From Spodoptera frugiperda (lineage: Eukaryota; Arthropoda; Insecta; Lepidoptera; Noctuidae), in NCBI RefSeq assembly GCF_023101765.2, contig NC_064231.1:7144501-7208500 (forward strand): 64,000 bases of DNA. Reading direction: 5' to 3'. Position numbers and translations under genes: made by a program. Below, piece by piece: positions 25,200-36,899 of the stretch (position 1 is the stretch's first letter; each line of letters starts with the position of its first letter). The notes beneath the pieces are model-generated. The model was not told the DNA's origin and searched no databases. It saw only the letters and a program-made list of their open reading frames with translations.

Positions 25200-28100
25200 C
25201 CCAACAAAAAATATTCTCAATAGAAGCCGCGTACGACCGACCACAAAAGGGATCTTTTGGGACTGACCAAGTTCCAAAGTCTCTTTGTTTTTATATCCTG
25301 CAACGATAAATCGTTTTTGTTATGCTATTTTCAGAATTGTAACTAAATAAACTGGGTTACGTAAAGTGTTACTTGCGATTTCCTCTGTAAGTATGTATTA
25401 AAAAAGTTTATGCTGAAAAACCGTTGAGTGAGCTTTTGTGGGCTTCTGTACAGACTATAATTAAATGTTTGTTGAGGTTAAAACATTCACCCTCATGATA
25501 AATGTTAATGATATTATGTGATTATGCTTAAGCGGAATTAGGCGTAATAATAATTAATGCGTAGTTCGAAGTACGTTTAAAAAATCAAAACAGATGAATT
25601 GCACGTTTTATGACCGGATTATTAAAAAAAGCATTAGATGTAATATTCTTTATGCTGCTGGTCAATTATTTTGATAGTAAAATAAGATTTAAAAATAACG
25701 GAATATTTTCTTAGTTGTTGAGTCGTGTGATAATGAAAGAATCCAATCTCGTGCCCAACATGTGTGTCACCGTCACTTCTGAGAGACAACTTTGATCGGA
25801 ATGCAGAGTTCGCGTCTAAGTTTATGGCGTGCATTAACTCGAGATACCCGGTCCTGTTGGAGCACACACCATGTGGAATTTTACTCAATGAATCTACTAT
25901 CTCTAACATTCATTTATTTTGTCCTTTGTGTATCATTTCAACAATGCTTAGTACCTGCAAACATATTGAAACATTACATACAGGGTTTTAAAGCAAACTG
26001 TTTTCCAACAGGTTAAATATTTTACTTTCTGAAAAGAGCTTTGAACTATTCACAAATACTGTTAGTCTAGTCTTAAATAAAAGTTAATTTAAAATTACTT
26101 TATTTATAACTTCATGTATTATTTTTATAATTTCTTATCAATCTTATGTATTTTTCATGCGATGAATGTGAGTTGCTTCATAGATGTAAGTAACGGATAT
26201 AACACATCGACACAACAGGTATTTCGTAAAGGGAGAAAAGTGAAACAAGTATCCCAGGCTCATACAAAAGTCAGAAAGCAGAATAAACAGATCAATGAAT
26301 AAAGTATTCACTTGATTATTTAAATCTGCGATCCCCTCTGAATTTGTGTTAAATTCATTACCAACGCTTGATACTCATTGTTACTAGTGTGACAATTTTA
26401 CGCATGCTTTTCTATATTTCTGGTGAGAACCAGGTATGGCGAAATTTGGCTCATGTCCTCCCCAACCGTTAGAGGGAGTCCCCTTCGGTCACGTCACTTA
26501 CTGACGACCTGACCGACCGGACCCATTGTTGCTGATCTAATCCACGTATGATTATGCATCAACAATATTTGACAATAGCCCTCTCACAAGAAAAACTAGT
26601 TTTGGAAATAATGTAACTCGACCAATTGTCGTATTCACTTTCTCTGAACTTTTCACCCTAAGCAGGAGCTAGTTAAAGATTTTAATTTCTATTACTCGAT
26701 GCAAATTAAAACCAACTGATTAATCAATTGTTAGACTTCCCTTCGCAGAAATCTGATTCATATTGTATGAAAAATGTTAAAAAACAAGATGAGTAATACA
26801 TTCGTAGATTGTAAGGGTTTAAAGAAATGATTTGTTAACCTTGAAACGATAACCACAGCTACTTCTGATCGTTCTACCTACAATAAAGGTCAATCAAATA
26901 CAACATATAAACTTGGAGGAAATATTAATAATTCAAATGGTTGTAGCATTTATTAGAGTTACTTTATCTACTCAGTAAAATTTACTCATTTTAACTGCCT
27001 GTATCTGGTCCTCTAAAATCATTTTCAATACAAAATCTGCAAGTTCTTGTTATTTTTGTAACAAAAAACAATAATTTTCGTAACAAACATTGAGTTAGTA
27101 AAGGCACAAACACCAATCAAATGGCCTTAAAGTGTCATCTAGCGTTTGACTGTTGTACGAAAATATTTCGTGGTGTGGATCCCAATTTGTTAGTTCGTCA
27201 AGTTAACTGCAGATGGCATTAGCATCGTAAATGTCGTACCGCCATCTGTACTGATGTTGAGGAACTTTAAAATGAATGTAGAGTCGGAGGGTACGGCGGT
27301 AGACCCCACCGTATAATGTTAATTTCGCTTTGAAGGCGTTCCCTACAGAGGGGTGGTGCCAACTGGCACCCTCAAATATAAAATAGGTACGTATACGGTT
27401 TCATATCCTATGAAGTGAGGATTTGTTTTACGTACACTTAAAATTCTCTGACCGTGTATTATAAAATGTTTCTGAAATCCGTATTTAGAGAAAAGGCAAG
27501 AGCATACTATTCTAATACTTGCAGGTTAATTAATTTTAGAACTACAAATTAAAAAAAGGACTTCACAATTCCTATAAATTTAATGCAATCCATAAAATTA
27601 GTTCTAAAGACGAGATGAAGAAACCATGAGTGAGATATCGAACACAAAGAAAAGGAATGAAGAAATAGCCTTTACAAAAACTGCTACCGTAGCTTGGATC
27701 AATAGAATGTAAAGTTATAAAGCATACCACTTTCCTTTTATTACTATATCCTAAACTTACTCATATTACCATATTTATAGAAATCGTTATAGTAAACAAA
27801 AATATGACTAATTAAAATTAATGAATTAATAATCACCCGCTGGTAGGTATTGAAGAATATATTTAAAATAGAAGAACTGTGTATCTTATTCTATACTTTT
27901 AAGAATTAAAAATCTTATTTTATATCAAAGTTAAAATTTCAATTGACTACGTGTGTACGTGTGAAATACTTCAATGCTACGAAGTTTACTCGCATTGCTA
28001 CACTACCTGGTCTACGCGCTACGCCGCCGCTACACTTACTACGCACATGCGGATTGCAAATTGCAAAATATGCTAAATATTTAACTGTTTTGATCCCGAA

Positions 28101-28480
28101 AATTAAAAGTGAATTTAACTCCACAACATAACGTTACCCCTTTTTAATCTCTGCAACGACAAGCAGAGTTGCAAATTTTGCAATGCAATACCCATTTATC
28201 ATTTGTTTTATAGTGAGTCCTGTGTTATACATAGGGGTGGAAAAATACATTTTGAATTTTATTCCCGGTTTGGGCGAAGCATTATTTAACATATGCATTT
28301 AAAATATAGATTCTAGAAATGTATAGATTAATTCCCGATTACATGGACTCGTATCTAATATAAAGATCTGGTAAAGAGTGAATAATGAATAAATATACGC
28401 ATTTGGAGTGAAGGTCGGGGTACTCCAGACTGAATTGTTTAGACAGCATACTTCTAACTTAGATTATTGGCAAATATAAT
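25200..28480. other. region upstream of lin-28, no clear gene
   Basis: Mostly AT-rich. At 25.76-25.99 kb both strands are open; the plus reading (RDNFDRNAEFASKFMACINS) is protein-like but unrecognised. Repeat-like pieces lie at 26.44-26.53, 27.18-27.38 and 27.96-28.05 kb (CTACG-rich). Confidence 0.45.
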
Positions 28481-28484
28481 AGTT

Positions 28485-28760
28485 ATGAATCTCCCAATGG
28501 CCTTATAGCCAAAAGCCTCAACCAACACCTGAGTAGACTAACGTTAGACGGTTGGATCAAGAGCCTGATGCAGAAGGCAGTACTTCTGGACACGGTGCGT
28601 ATTGTTCGGAAGTTTCTTTCTCTTGAGCCCTGACCGCCGGTAGCTTGGATTTATCCCGTTACTGGTGGGCTACTGCTTTTTATATTTTTAAATGTTTTTT
28701 TTTAATTGAATATTTAAAAATGTAAATATCAAGTAATGTAAATAAATAAATAAATGAAAA
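28485..28760 (+). mobile_element. LINE 3'-end fragment
   Basis: The plus strand reads LMQKAVLLDTVRIVRKFLSL, EP and stop, followed by PVAWIYPVTGGLLL in the 3' tail, then AATAAATAAATAAATG. From memory this is the C-terminus and 3' UTR of a common moth non-LTR retrotransposon. It ends within about 15 bases of the donor of the 28771-28929 exon. Confidence 0.65.
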
Positions 28761-28770
28761 TGAATCTTAC

Positions 28771-28929
28771 AGGTGCCATTATATTGTGGTGTCCCATTAA
28801 GAGTGCCATTGGTGATGACGATGGGGGAGGATGCCTTGCTGATCTCTGCCGCGTGGTTGGCTGCCCATGAAGCTGCCGCCGCCGCCGCTGCTGCAGCTGC
28901 GGCCGCTGCCGCTGCGCACACGCTGCACT
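28771..28929 (-). CDS. poly-alanine cassette exon, possibly 5' lin-28 exon
   Basis: The exon is bounded by AATTTGTTTGCAG|AG and GGCACCT|GTAAGA. It is 159 nt and phase 1 at both ends. The best frame reads CSVC, then about 15 alanines, then SWAANHAAEISKASSP and IVITNGTLNGTPQYNGT. Its exit phase matches both the 45-nt lin-28 start exon (24655-24699, giving T-F-T-M-S-G-R) and the cold-shock exon directly, without stops. It may therefore encode an N-terminal extension of LIN-28. All three minus frames are largely open because of the GCN repeat, so the frame is a judgement, and the exon could belong to another gene. I do not recognise the peptide. Confidence 0.5.
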
Positions 28930-29559
28930 CTGCAAACAAATTGCATATTTTGTAATGCTTGGTCGAAGGTTCTATCTATAGTCACCGAACATGAATGTGG
29001 TATTATGATGATGATGAATGATTGGTTGCAGAAGATATTTAAGGATTCAAAGATTTTTCAATTATTTCTTTGTATCAAAACCTTTTAACTATGTAAATTT
29101 ATTCCATCTTACTAATAACCTGTGAATACATAGATAAAAGAAATATACACATTGTTAATTTTACAACTCATGTGTTAAAAAATTAAACAATATTACAATA
29201 GCCTACACTTTTCTTATGATTATTTTATATAATTTATTGATTTTATAAGTAAATTAACATCATCTTAAACTCATTCAAGTTACTAAAAGTAAAACACGAC
29301 AATGACGTCATAATTGTTGAAAAGAATAAGAAGCTAAGCCGAATGACACTGGACACAAAAGCTTTTTCTGGAATGCACCTTACGCATTCACCATACCTAC
29401 TGTTACAATACGGTACAAACGTTGTATACAATGAATACATTTTTTATCAAAATATTTCTTTTGTATATGGAAATAAGATATATTCATGTTAAAAGTTCTA
29501 GAAATCACATTAAATAACAATGTAAAATGTTTAACTGTATAAAAACTACAGTAAGGGTG

Positions 29560-29880
29560 TTTTTCCATCACAGAAGCTATGCTACTTTGCTGTAGTTTCA
29601 TTTGGCTTTACCAAACATATTAATTGATACACATAGCTTAGCAGTGGTGGAAACGGACTCAACCAAGCTATGTTATTTATATGGAAAGATACGTGCTTTG
29701 GATGTGTGCTATGGATGTTTTGATAGTGTAGGGATAGTATAAATAGTATACTATCAAAACATCACATACTTAAGCTGCGATTTTTCTCGCACAGATACTT
29801 TGCGGCGGCGCATCTCATAGCAAATCTTACTCCTGAAAACTGATACTAAATTATGTAGCTACATATCGCTTTTACAATCG
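29560..29880. mobile_element. MITE-like element related to 8.3 kb
   Basis: Shares CACATAGCTTAGCAGTGGTGG, GTGTGCTATGGATG and CATACTTAAGCTGCG with the 8285-8470 element. It has an internal inverted repeat GTTTTGATAGT/ACTATCAAAAC (about 29717-29762). It lies next to the duplicated acceptor segment at 29891. Confidence 0.6.
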
Positions 29881-29890
29881 TTGCTAGTTT

Positions 29891-29921
29891 TGCACTCTGC
29901 AAACAAATTACATATTTTGTA
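29891..29921 (-). repeat. duplicate of the 28.9-kb splice-acceptor segment
   Basis: These 31 bases match 28924-28954 with one difference, including the whole pyrimidine tract and TTTGCAG|AG acceptor of the poly-alanine exon. Weaker similarity continues beyond. No comparable exon follows the copy: on the minus strand only about 21 nt precede a weak GTAAAA donor. Confidence 0.7.
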
Positions 29922-29929
29922 CTGATTTG

Positions 29930-31030
29930 TCAATGTTCTAAATAAAAACCATACCATAAGCCACAAAAAATGCACTTCTTTATCTTTATTAACAATGCAC
30001 CTGAACTACATTATTCTTCATACATTTAAGTGTATGAAATGTCATCGCTCTTTACACTATTGACTATGGCCGTAAATAAACTCTCTTATACTACTCAGTT
30101 TAGTAGTAGTAGTAGTAGTAAGTTAATCTTACTACTAGTAGTCCTTCCAAATGACATTAGCAATGTTGAAATTGAAATTGATATAAATCTTATTAGATTG
30201 ATATTCTTATTAGAAGCTTGTCTTATTTATTTTGTCTTCAATTGTGATTAGAATACGTATCTTTTGTCTCAATAGATATATCTATTCTATACTTTTACAG
30301 GAGTAGTTGCTCTAAGGAGATTCAAAATTTGGAAAAATAATAACGCTTATTTTCATTTGTTACACGCATAGTCTATTGAAGTAGAATGTATTATCTATAC
30401 AATGATTTATGTTTTTAGTTTTGAACTAGGGTTTAAATTAATAAGTACATATTTTCAAACACACGCCTTAAATCCTGTAATAGTGTTAATAAAATAATAA
30501 ATAAATTGAAGCAGTTTTATCTTAATATTGAGTTATAATGTTTCTGTCGTCTCTGTAGTTTATAATTTTACATTAATTTTAGTGTAGTACAAATATGTAG
30601 TTTTAATTATTGGTAGGTACCTACCATTTGTGCTTATTGCTTACTATTTCGATAAAAAAATCATAATAATAGTTTTATAGATTTAGATCCAATTTATTTG
30701 AGTTGGAATATTATTTGTTACAATCTCTTTCTCTTTCTGTATCCAATTAGAATCAAAGATTTTTAACATTCAATCGCATTATAAGTAAATTATTTCTTTG
30801 TTGTTATATAGTTTTATCTGAAAAACTATATTGAATATTGTTTGATGATGTTTTCCAATACCAGTGAAAACATCAATGTAATGACTCAATGAAACCAATA
30901 TATCGTCCTAAAAACACCCTTTACTAAATCAAATTAATTAAAAAATTCGTACCTAAGCTTTAAATTTACTAACAGATTTGTCTTCATACGTGTATTGAAC
31001 TTCAAACCAATGCAATAACAACATACTATG
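29930..31030. other. AT-rich DNA, no gene
   Basis: Contains a short TAG-repeat microsatellite near 30101-30121 and nothing else recognisable. Confidence 0.5.
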
Positions 31031-31038
31031 ATAAATAT

Positions 31039-31237
31039 CAATGTGTGAATATAAGTTTTTAAACTGACATGGTCACTAACACTATAATTAGAACTTATGA
31101 CGGGATATTTACCATGTTTATTGAATTTGGTGAGTTTCCGATATTTCGGCACTGTTGCAAGCGCCATGATCACGGATTAAGTCAGTTAATCATGGTAAAT
31201 ATCCCGTCATAAGTTCTAATTACAATGTGTGAATATA
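31039..31237. mobile_element. perfect inverted-repeat MITE-like insertion
   Basis: Two 32-base arms, 31085-31116 and 31191-31222, are exact reverse complements around a 74-base core (CCGATATTTCGGCACTGTTG...). The 15-base word CAATGTGTGAATATA flanks it directly at 31039-31053 and 31223-31237. Confidence 0.75.
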
Positions 31238-31239
31238 TG

Positions 31240-34200
31240 AATTTATACAATTTTAGATTCAACATACTGGTTCTCAGCAAGTAGGCATATAAAATCTCAC
31301 CCTTCATGTACGTCGCGTGCCGCCCCTCTAAAGAGAAACCCCACAAACGTATCACATACGCACTCTGCTACTTAAAAATATTCATACATAGACCTTTTTT
31401 AATGTCAAACATAGTTCAATAAAAAACACAATTACACCACACTTGTAACTCGCCGACAAAGGGAGAATAGGAAGAAAGCGCGCGCCGTGGCCCTTTACAC
31501 CTTACTTATTGATTTTAAGAAATATTTATTCGATTTTTTATAATGTCGTAATTGTGAAATTAGATTGGTATACATGCTAGAGTTGCTACCCGCGTGACGA
31601 TTACCGAAAGACTGCGTCGACCGTTTTGATTTGGGGTGACGCGCATGGACGGGGGATGCTGCCTATATTTACTACAAGTAAATACAATAGTAACAGTTTG
31701 TTGATATTTGGGAAATATTATTGCTCGTGAATTCGATAAAAATATGAGTTAAAATATTTTAATATCAGTTTTGAAATTAATATTCGTCTCGGGGTTTTAA
31801 CAACTTGATCTGTTACGCGCTCAGTAAGTATATACTATTGTTCTTTAAGGCATAACCTTTTTCTATTACATTTAATAAATTAATTGAATTACATACTTAA
31901 ATCTACATTTTGAAAATATACTTTTAATTAATTTAACTTAAGGTAAATTGTAATTAAATATTTCTCGGCATGAACGCGCGGACTGCCGTTAAATTAGCAT
32001 TACGGTTTCTAGTCATTACTTTTTTAATTCTAATGTTGCTTTGCAATAGGTCTTATAAGACACCCACACTAACAACTAATAATAGCAATGTTACGTCTTC
32101 TTAAAAGATTTTGGGCTTTTATGCGCTAAGAGTAAAAATGTATAACTTTTTTCGCGCTATCCTATTGAAATGCGATAGATAATGCCAAATACTCTAGAAC
32201 ATTATCAAAATAGCATTTATACATATCATAATAATGCTTTAAGACGCTAAGTTTTATTTAACTTAATTGTAAAAGGCAAAACATGATTAAAATGAAATGA
32301 TTGATCAAGAATTTCTTTAATTAATATTTCATTAAAGTTTTTAGTCCAGTCAAGCCAGATTTTAAAGCTAGTGGTGATTTTTAAAGTAAAAATAAATATT
32401 TCAGTTTATCGCACACTGTTTTTTTTTTATAAAATTCAAACAATCAACACCTTAATACAAATTTTGTTCAACATTGAAAAAAATGAATGGTGATTCATTT
32501 CAAAGAAGGTGTTCTTTGTTTAAATATGATTTACAGAAAAAAATAAAAATAATTTAAATAAGTGAGATGGTCGGCGGCCATATTTGCGAAAGTTTGGTGG
32601 AGGGCACGCATGCGCACAGCGACGAGTGAATACAAACAGCCGGCCGCACATCTGCTGGTCAGCTCGTGGACACAATGCCGACTACTGACACCATACTTTG
32701 GTAAATCTGAGACCATTTTCGATCTTACTTCCATAGATGTATCGAATGAATTAAAACTTTATTCAAATGCGTTTAAGTCTTTTGTACTTGAGGTTCTTGT
32801 TTAAGGCAAATTATATTTTTTTGCGTATCTAAGTAGGCTCAGCGAACAGTTAATATTTGATATTGTTTTATCTGTAAGTAATATTCGAACAAGCACCTAC
32901 ACGTACTCTTCGTTACTACTGACATTCGTTTTAAAACAAATTATTACATTCATGGCTCTTCTACGCAGTAACAGCTCTTCTATAACAATTATCATCTGAA
33001 AACTTAATATTTCTAAAAGTATATTTGTTGTGCATCACAAAAAGTAATTGCAACATATTTTAGTCAAACATTAATTTTTTACACAATAATCTTACTGAAT
33101 TTACCTTAACAACATACGGACGTGGCAAAATAGTACATATGTATCTGAATACACATATTCAGTATCGAAATATTTCTCGTAGTATGTGTAGTCAAGATAG
33201 TTAGAAATGTTTTTCTAACAACATTGTCCTGCAAAATGTCGGATGCAGTACATTGTGGCTGCCCTACACTATTACCTGACCCACACGACGCCTAGGCGCG
33301 CGTACGTCAATGCTCCAATTTTTTTCTAACACATTTCGCCAAAATCAATGTTATGCGATTTGATATGCACATTTCGATCGTTTGCAGATTTCAACTAAGT
33401 TGTCAATTATTGATGATGCTGTGTTAATTTTATTTTTAGAACTTTTACTGCCAACATTTGTTGGTAAAATAAAGTTTTAGTTGTATACGTTCTTGTTTAA
33501 AATAAACATACACATAATTTTGAAGTCTTCTTTCTAACAAAGCTTTTATTACTTTACTTTCGAAGTCAAATCAGGTATAACTGATACTACTGAAACCAAA
33601 TTAATGTAAAACTTCATGACAATTTAGTTATAAATCAAAGTTAATCAGCCTGCACTTTGTGGGAAATATATCACGTCTATTAAAACATAATTGCACAACA
33701 ATGCTAAAAAACGCCATAAAATCTATCACATCATAATAATGTTTCATGAAATATTTATTTTTAATAAGCGGCAGGATTAAAGGTCCCTGTTATTTACAAA
33801 TAGGGGAAGGTTTTTTATCCATTAATGCAAAAATATTAGCTGTGAAAAAACGAATGTGACAAAAAATTGATCGGACGCGTGTCACAGGGAATGTTGCGGA
33901 CAATGGGCATACTGCGCCCGATAATGAGAACCGATACAATAAAATAGAAATATAAATAAATAATAAAATATCTCCACATGAAATTGGTAACGTATCAAGT
34001 GTTAATTTTATGCCCAACGGGAATAATTGCAACATTCTATAGTATTGGACAAGTAATGAAATGAGTCTTACGGAGACTAAATTTACAAATTAAAGATTTA
34101 AGAAAAATTTCAATGGGATTACACTAAACTTTTAAGATATACATATAATCCTGCTTGAGATGGATTCAAGCAGAGGTAGCAACAGAAATTAACCCAGAAG

Positions 34201-35220
34201 TTCATCATCATAAAATCCAAAATTTTTATTCTTTTGTAGTCGTTTCATTTCACAATTTTGAAGTTATACAAAATGTGTATATGTAGATTGTATCTTCTAG
34301 TAAGCAAATCTGCAGATAGATAGGCAATTGAATTTGACCGTTTAATTACTTGTTAAGGTCTTTTAGTTTTAGCTATTTCTTATATAAAATACGTAGGTGC
34401 ATGGTTTTTAACATTTCCACGTATGAGAGATTTACTGAAACATAACACCAACAAAAATCCCCTTTTCCCAAGATCACTCAGTATTATTTTTATTATTTTG
34501 ACGTAAATGCAGATGGCAATTTGCGAGTGACCGTTGCCTGTCAATCAATCTCTACGAGGCAGGGGCACATGTAAAAAACTGACCCCTCGTTGACCATACA
34601 AAAAAGGCGAAAAAAAAAATCACAATAGTCCCAAAAAACCAAATTGAGGATTGCGAATAAACCCCCAAATTAAAGTAAGGACTTATTCTTTGTGATTGAG
34701 TCGCGTGCCACCCCTCGTGACAATAAAAAGTGATATATTTTAAAATTAGCAAAATCATCAGATTCGACCACTGATTTATGTTTGTCACTTTTCAATAGAA
34801 ATGACAATAGACACAGAAAGAACAAAGATGAGGATGAATTTCCGAATAACAGATGGAGAGTAGTTGTAAAGTAAAAACATATCAAAGCTAGGATAACTAC
34901 GATTTTCTTACTTTGTTTTGTGTTAGTATCTACTATACCCTGTTTCTGTACTATCTAAGGATAGACTAAGAGAAAATGCATCAAACAATCCGTAACAAAC
35001 ATCTACGTATGTTTTGGGCAAAAATTTCAAGCTAAAAGCGTCAAAATCTCCTAAAAAGTATGCTTTTAAAAATTACTGGAACAAAAAAGTTGATCAACTA
35101 GTGAAATTACTAATTAAAAGTAATTGCATAAAATATATTTTCTCTTTAGTAACCAAATTTGAGCAAATCATCCATATAATTTAGATTCGTATTTCATATA
35201 CATAGTCGTTTTGTCAAGTC
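31240..35220. other. AT-rich DNA around the 32.6-kb islet
   Basis: Apart from the 32.56-32.70 kb islet, no gene is seen. The phrase GTCGCGTGCCRCCCCTC occurs at 31.31 and 34.70 kb, suggesting decayed copies of one repeat. GC-richer spots at 31.45-31.65 and 33.28 kb lack exons. Confidence 0.45.
32560..32700 (+). other. CpG-rich islet with candidate short 5' exon
   Basis: A GC-rich patch in AT-rich DNA. On plus, ACACAATGCCG at 32675 opens MPTTDTIL and reaches CTTTG|GTAAAT (phase 2, last bases TG). This is the same phase and ending as the stronger exon at 35308-35414, so both could be alternative first exons of one plus gene. On minus, a TCAGT initiator-like motif lies near 32.69 kb. Strand is undecided. 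Confidence 0.3.
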
Positions 35221-35236
35221 ATCATCTCGTTGTGTC

Positions 35237-35414
35237 AGTCACGAGCTCTCGATCCCTGAGAGTCGCGGGGGAGTGCACCCTCGGTGCTACAACTTTTTGC
35301 CCACACAATGTCGTTCATTCGTTCAATCATCGCGTCACGTCCACAGTTTACATATTCGCGAAACAAACTCCAACGAACAATGACTGAATCAAAATTTGAC
35401 ATGTTTAAGTCATG
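35237..35414 (+). CDS. first exon with mitochondrial-presequence-like start
   Basis: The initiator TCAGTC puts +1 at 35237. ATG at 35308 in good context (CACACAATG) opens 35 codons to CATG|GTGAGT (phase 2). The N-terminus MSFIRSIIASRPQFTYSR is rich in Arg/Ser, has no acidic residue before residue 26, and resembles a mitochondrial targeting peptide. A second in-frame ATG begins MTESKFDMFKS, so a cytosolic form is possible. The joining codon is TGG (Trp) if the next exon begins with G, as at 41391. The product is not recognised. Confidence 0.5.
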
Positions 35415-36123
35415 GTGAGTTTGTTTATTGGTAGGTTTAGCACTAATATTTGATAATACTTAGGGTGTTCTCCATTGAAATGTTTGAGTGGCCTATGATA
35501 GTGTGTTGCAAAAAAAAGATAACATAATTTGTTTACGTTTCTTCTTTTAAAATTATAGTTATGATCCATCGTACTTTGTAATAGATGCCGATTTTGTTCT
35601 TAAGGATTTATTATATATTTTTGCAGTCATTTTAGAGAATATAGATGAAATTAATAGATACGGTAATTGTAATTGTAAGTCAATACAAGTAATACTGTTG
35701 TTGCTAAATTATGTTATTTTCTAATGTATTGTACTAAGTAAACACATACATCTGTTAAACACAAGATTAAGTAGACTATGTGCTAACGAGATATCCCTTA
35801 AAACTCCAACTATCCTAATCATAAGAGATTTGGTAGACGAGTAATCCAAAACACTAGTTAAATCAGTCGGATTTTCTCACCCATTTTTGGAATAATTCCG
35901 ATCTCTTTACAAAAATTGATTTTGGTACAAAGCCAGTGCTACTGATATAACATATTTCGTGCATACGTTTTCCAATAAAATCCTATAAAAAATACTAAAA
36001 CTAGGTTGGAATGTTTAGATGTTCATACCAACTTTAGAATTACAGTTTAATTCATAGAGTTACTTCAAAAGCATCACAGACAGAATTTTAGATTCAACCA
36101 ATGTTCGCAATTTGCTCGCTTAC

Positions 36124-36186
36124 CAAAATTTCGCATAGAAGAACAAAATGATTTTTTGTATAATGATAAAGGGCGAGCACCCTCAT
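36124..36186 (-). CDS. candidate minus-strand first exon
   Basis: A donor-like ATTTTG|GTAAGC ends the block at 36124. Upstream is a CpG-rich promoter-like stretch (36.17-36.26 kb) with two CCAAT boxes. Two starts are possible. ATG at 36186 gives MRVLALYHYTKNHFVLLCEIL (21 codons, phase 0). ATG at 36136 gives MRNF plus one base (phase 1), which could join the 28.8-kb cassette exon in frame. I recognise neither peptide. It may equally be a non-coding 5' exon. Confidence 0.35.
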
Positions 36187-36265
36187 AGGGTCCTGGCTTG
36201 TCATTGGTCGGTTTACGGAGGGACGCTGCGCGGTGCGCAAGGTCGCTTCGAACCCCGCGCAGCCA
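36170..36265 (-). promoter_or_regulatory. CpG/CCAAT promoter-like block
   Basis: A GC-rich stretch in AT-rich surroundings with ATTGG at 36208-36217 and CCAAT at about 36265. It lies immediately upstream of the minus-strand GTAAGC donor at 36124. No TATA box is seen. Strand and use are inferred. Confidence 0.4.
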
Positions 36266-36717
36266 ATCAATTCGCTTATTTTTTAAATAAAGAATAAAAA
36301 TGATAAAAAACGTTCGCGTTTTACGAACCACGCGTTACTTTACATACATACATGTACCCCTTATATATGTGTGATTGATGGTCCGCGGTTCTGTACGGTT
36401 GTTTACTATAGAAATTACGTTACTGCGTAGTTTTTTATGTTATTTTTATTTTATTGCGTATGTTGAAGTGGTGTCATTTACAAGTATGTGTTATTATTAT
36501 TTTAAACTTAAAAGGTTTTGTTTACAATTTTATTCTTATTGGATAAGTCGTAGGTGGAACTTTATACTCACCGGTAATACTTTAGTTCTAGGGCCAAATG
36601 TTTTAGACAGGTCAAATTATTATTGGATTTTTAAGACTTTCTAAATTATCTTTACTCGGACTCCATTTTATCCTCAAAACAGAACACAATTTCAAATATT
36701 ATTTATATTACAAATAA

Positions 36718-36860
36718 TGCAGGTACAGTAATGGGCAAAATTCGATTCCATTGTAGATTTCACAATGCAGTTTATAATATTGGGTGTTATAGGTATGTGA
36801 ACCTGTACATTTGTACACGCACCCACGACAGGAGAAAATCCTAGTGTGGGGAAAAAAGAA
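36718..36860 (+). mobile_element. decayed SINE-like element
   Basis: Matches the 15640-15795 repeat over TATGTGAACCTGTACATTTG, ACACGCACCCACGACAGGAG and AAAATCC. The 5' half is poorly preserved. Confidence 0.55.
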
Positions 36861-36899
36861 AAGTTTCCATCAAATTTAACGTACACGATTTTAGTTTTA

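Noticed and set aside
28688..28985. Arg/Gln-rich and Gly/Ser-rich frames of the 28.8-kb exon
   Set aside because: They are alternative readings of the GCN repeat. The Ser/Gly frame meets a stop inside the exon, and the Arg/Gln frame leaves in phase 0, which does not fit the phase-1 acceptors of the 45-nt start exon or the cold-shock exon.
35253..35262. TCCCTGAGAG resembling the 5' end of miR-125/lin-4
   Set aside because: The rest of the microRNA is absent and no hairpin forms. It is a leader sequence of the 35.3-kb exon, and on its sense strand it is not a target site.
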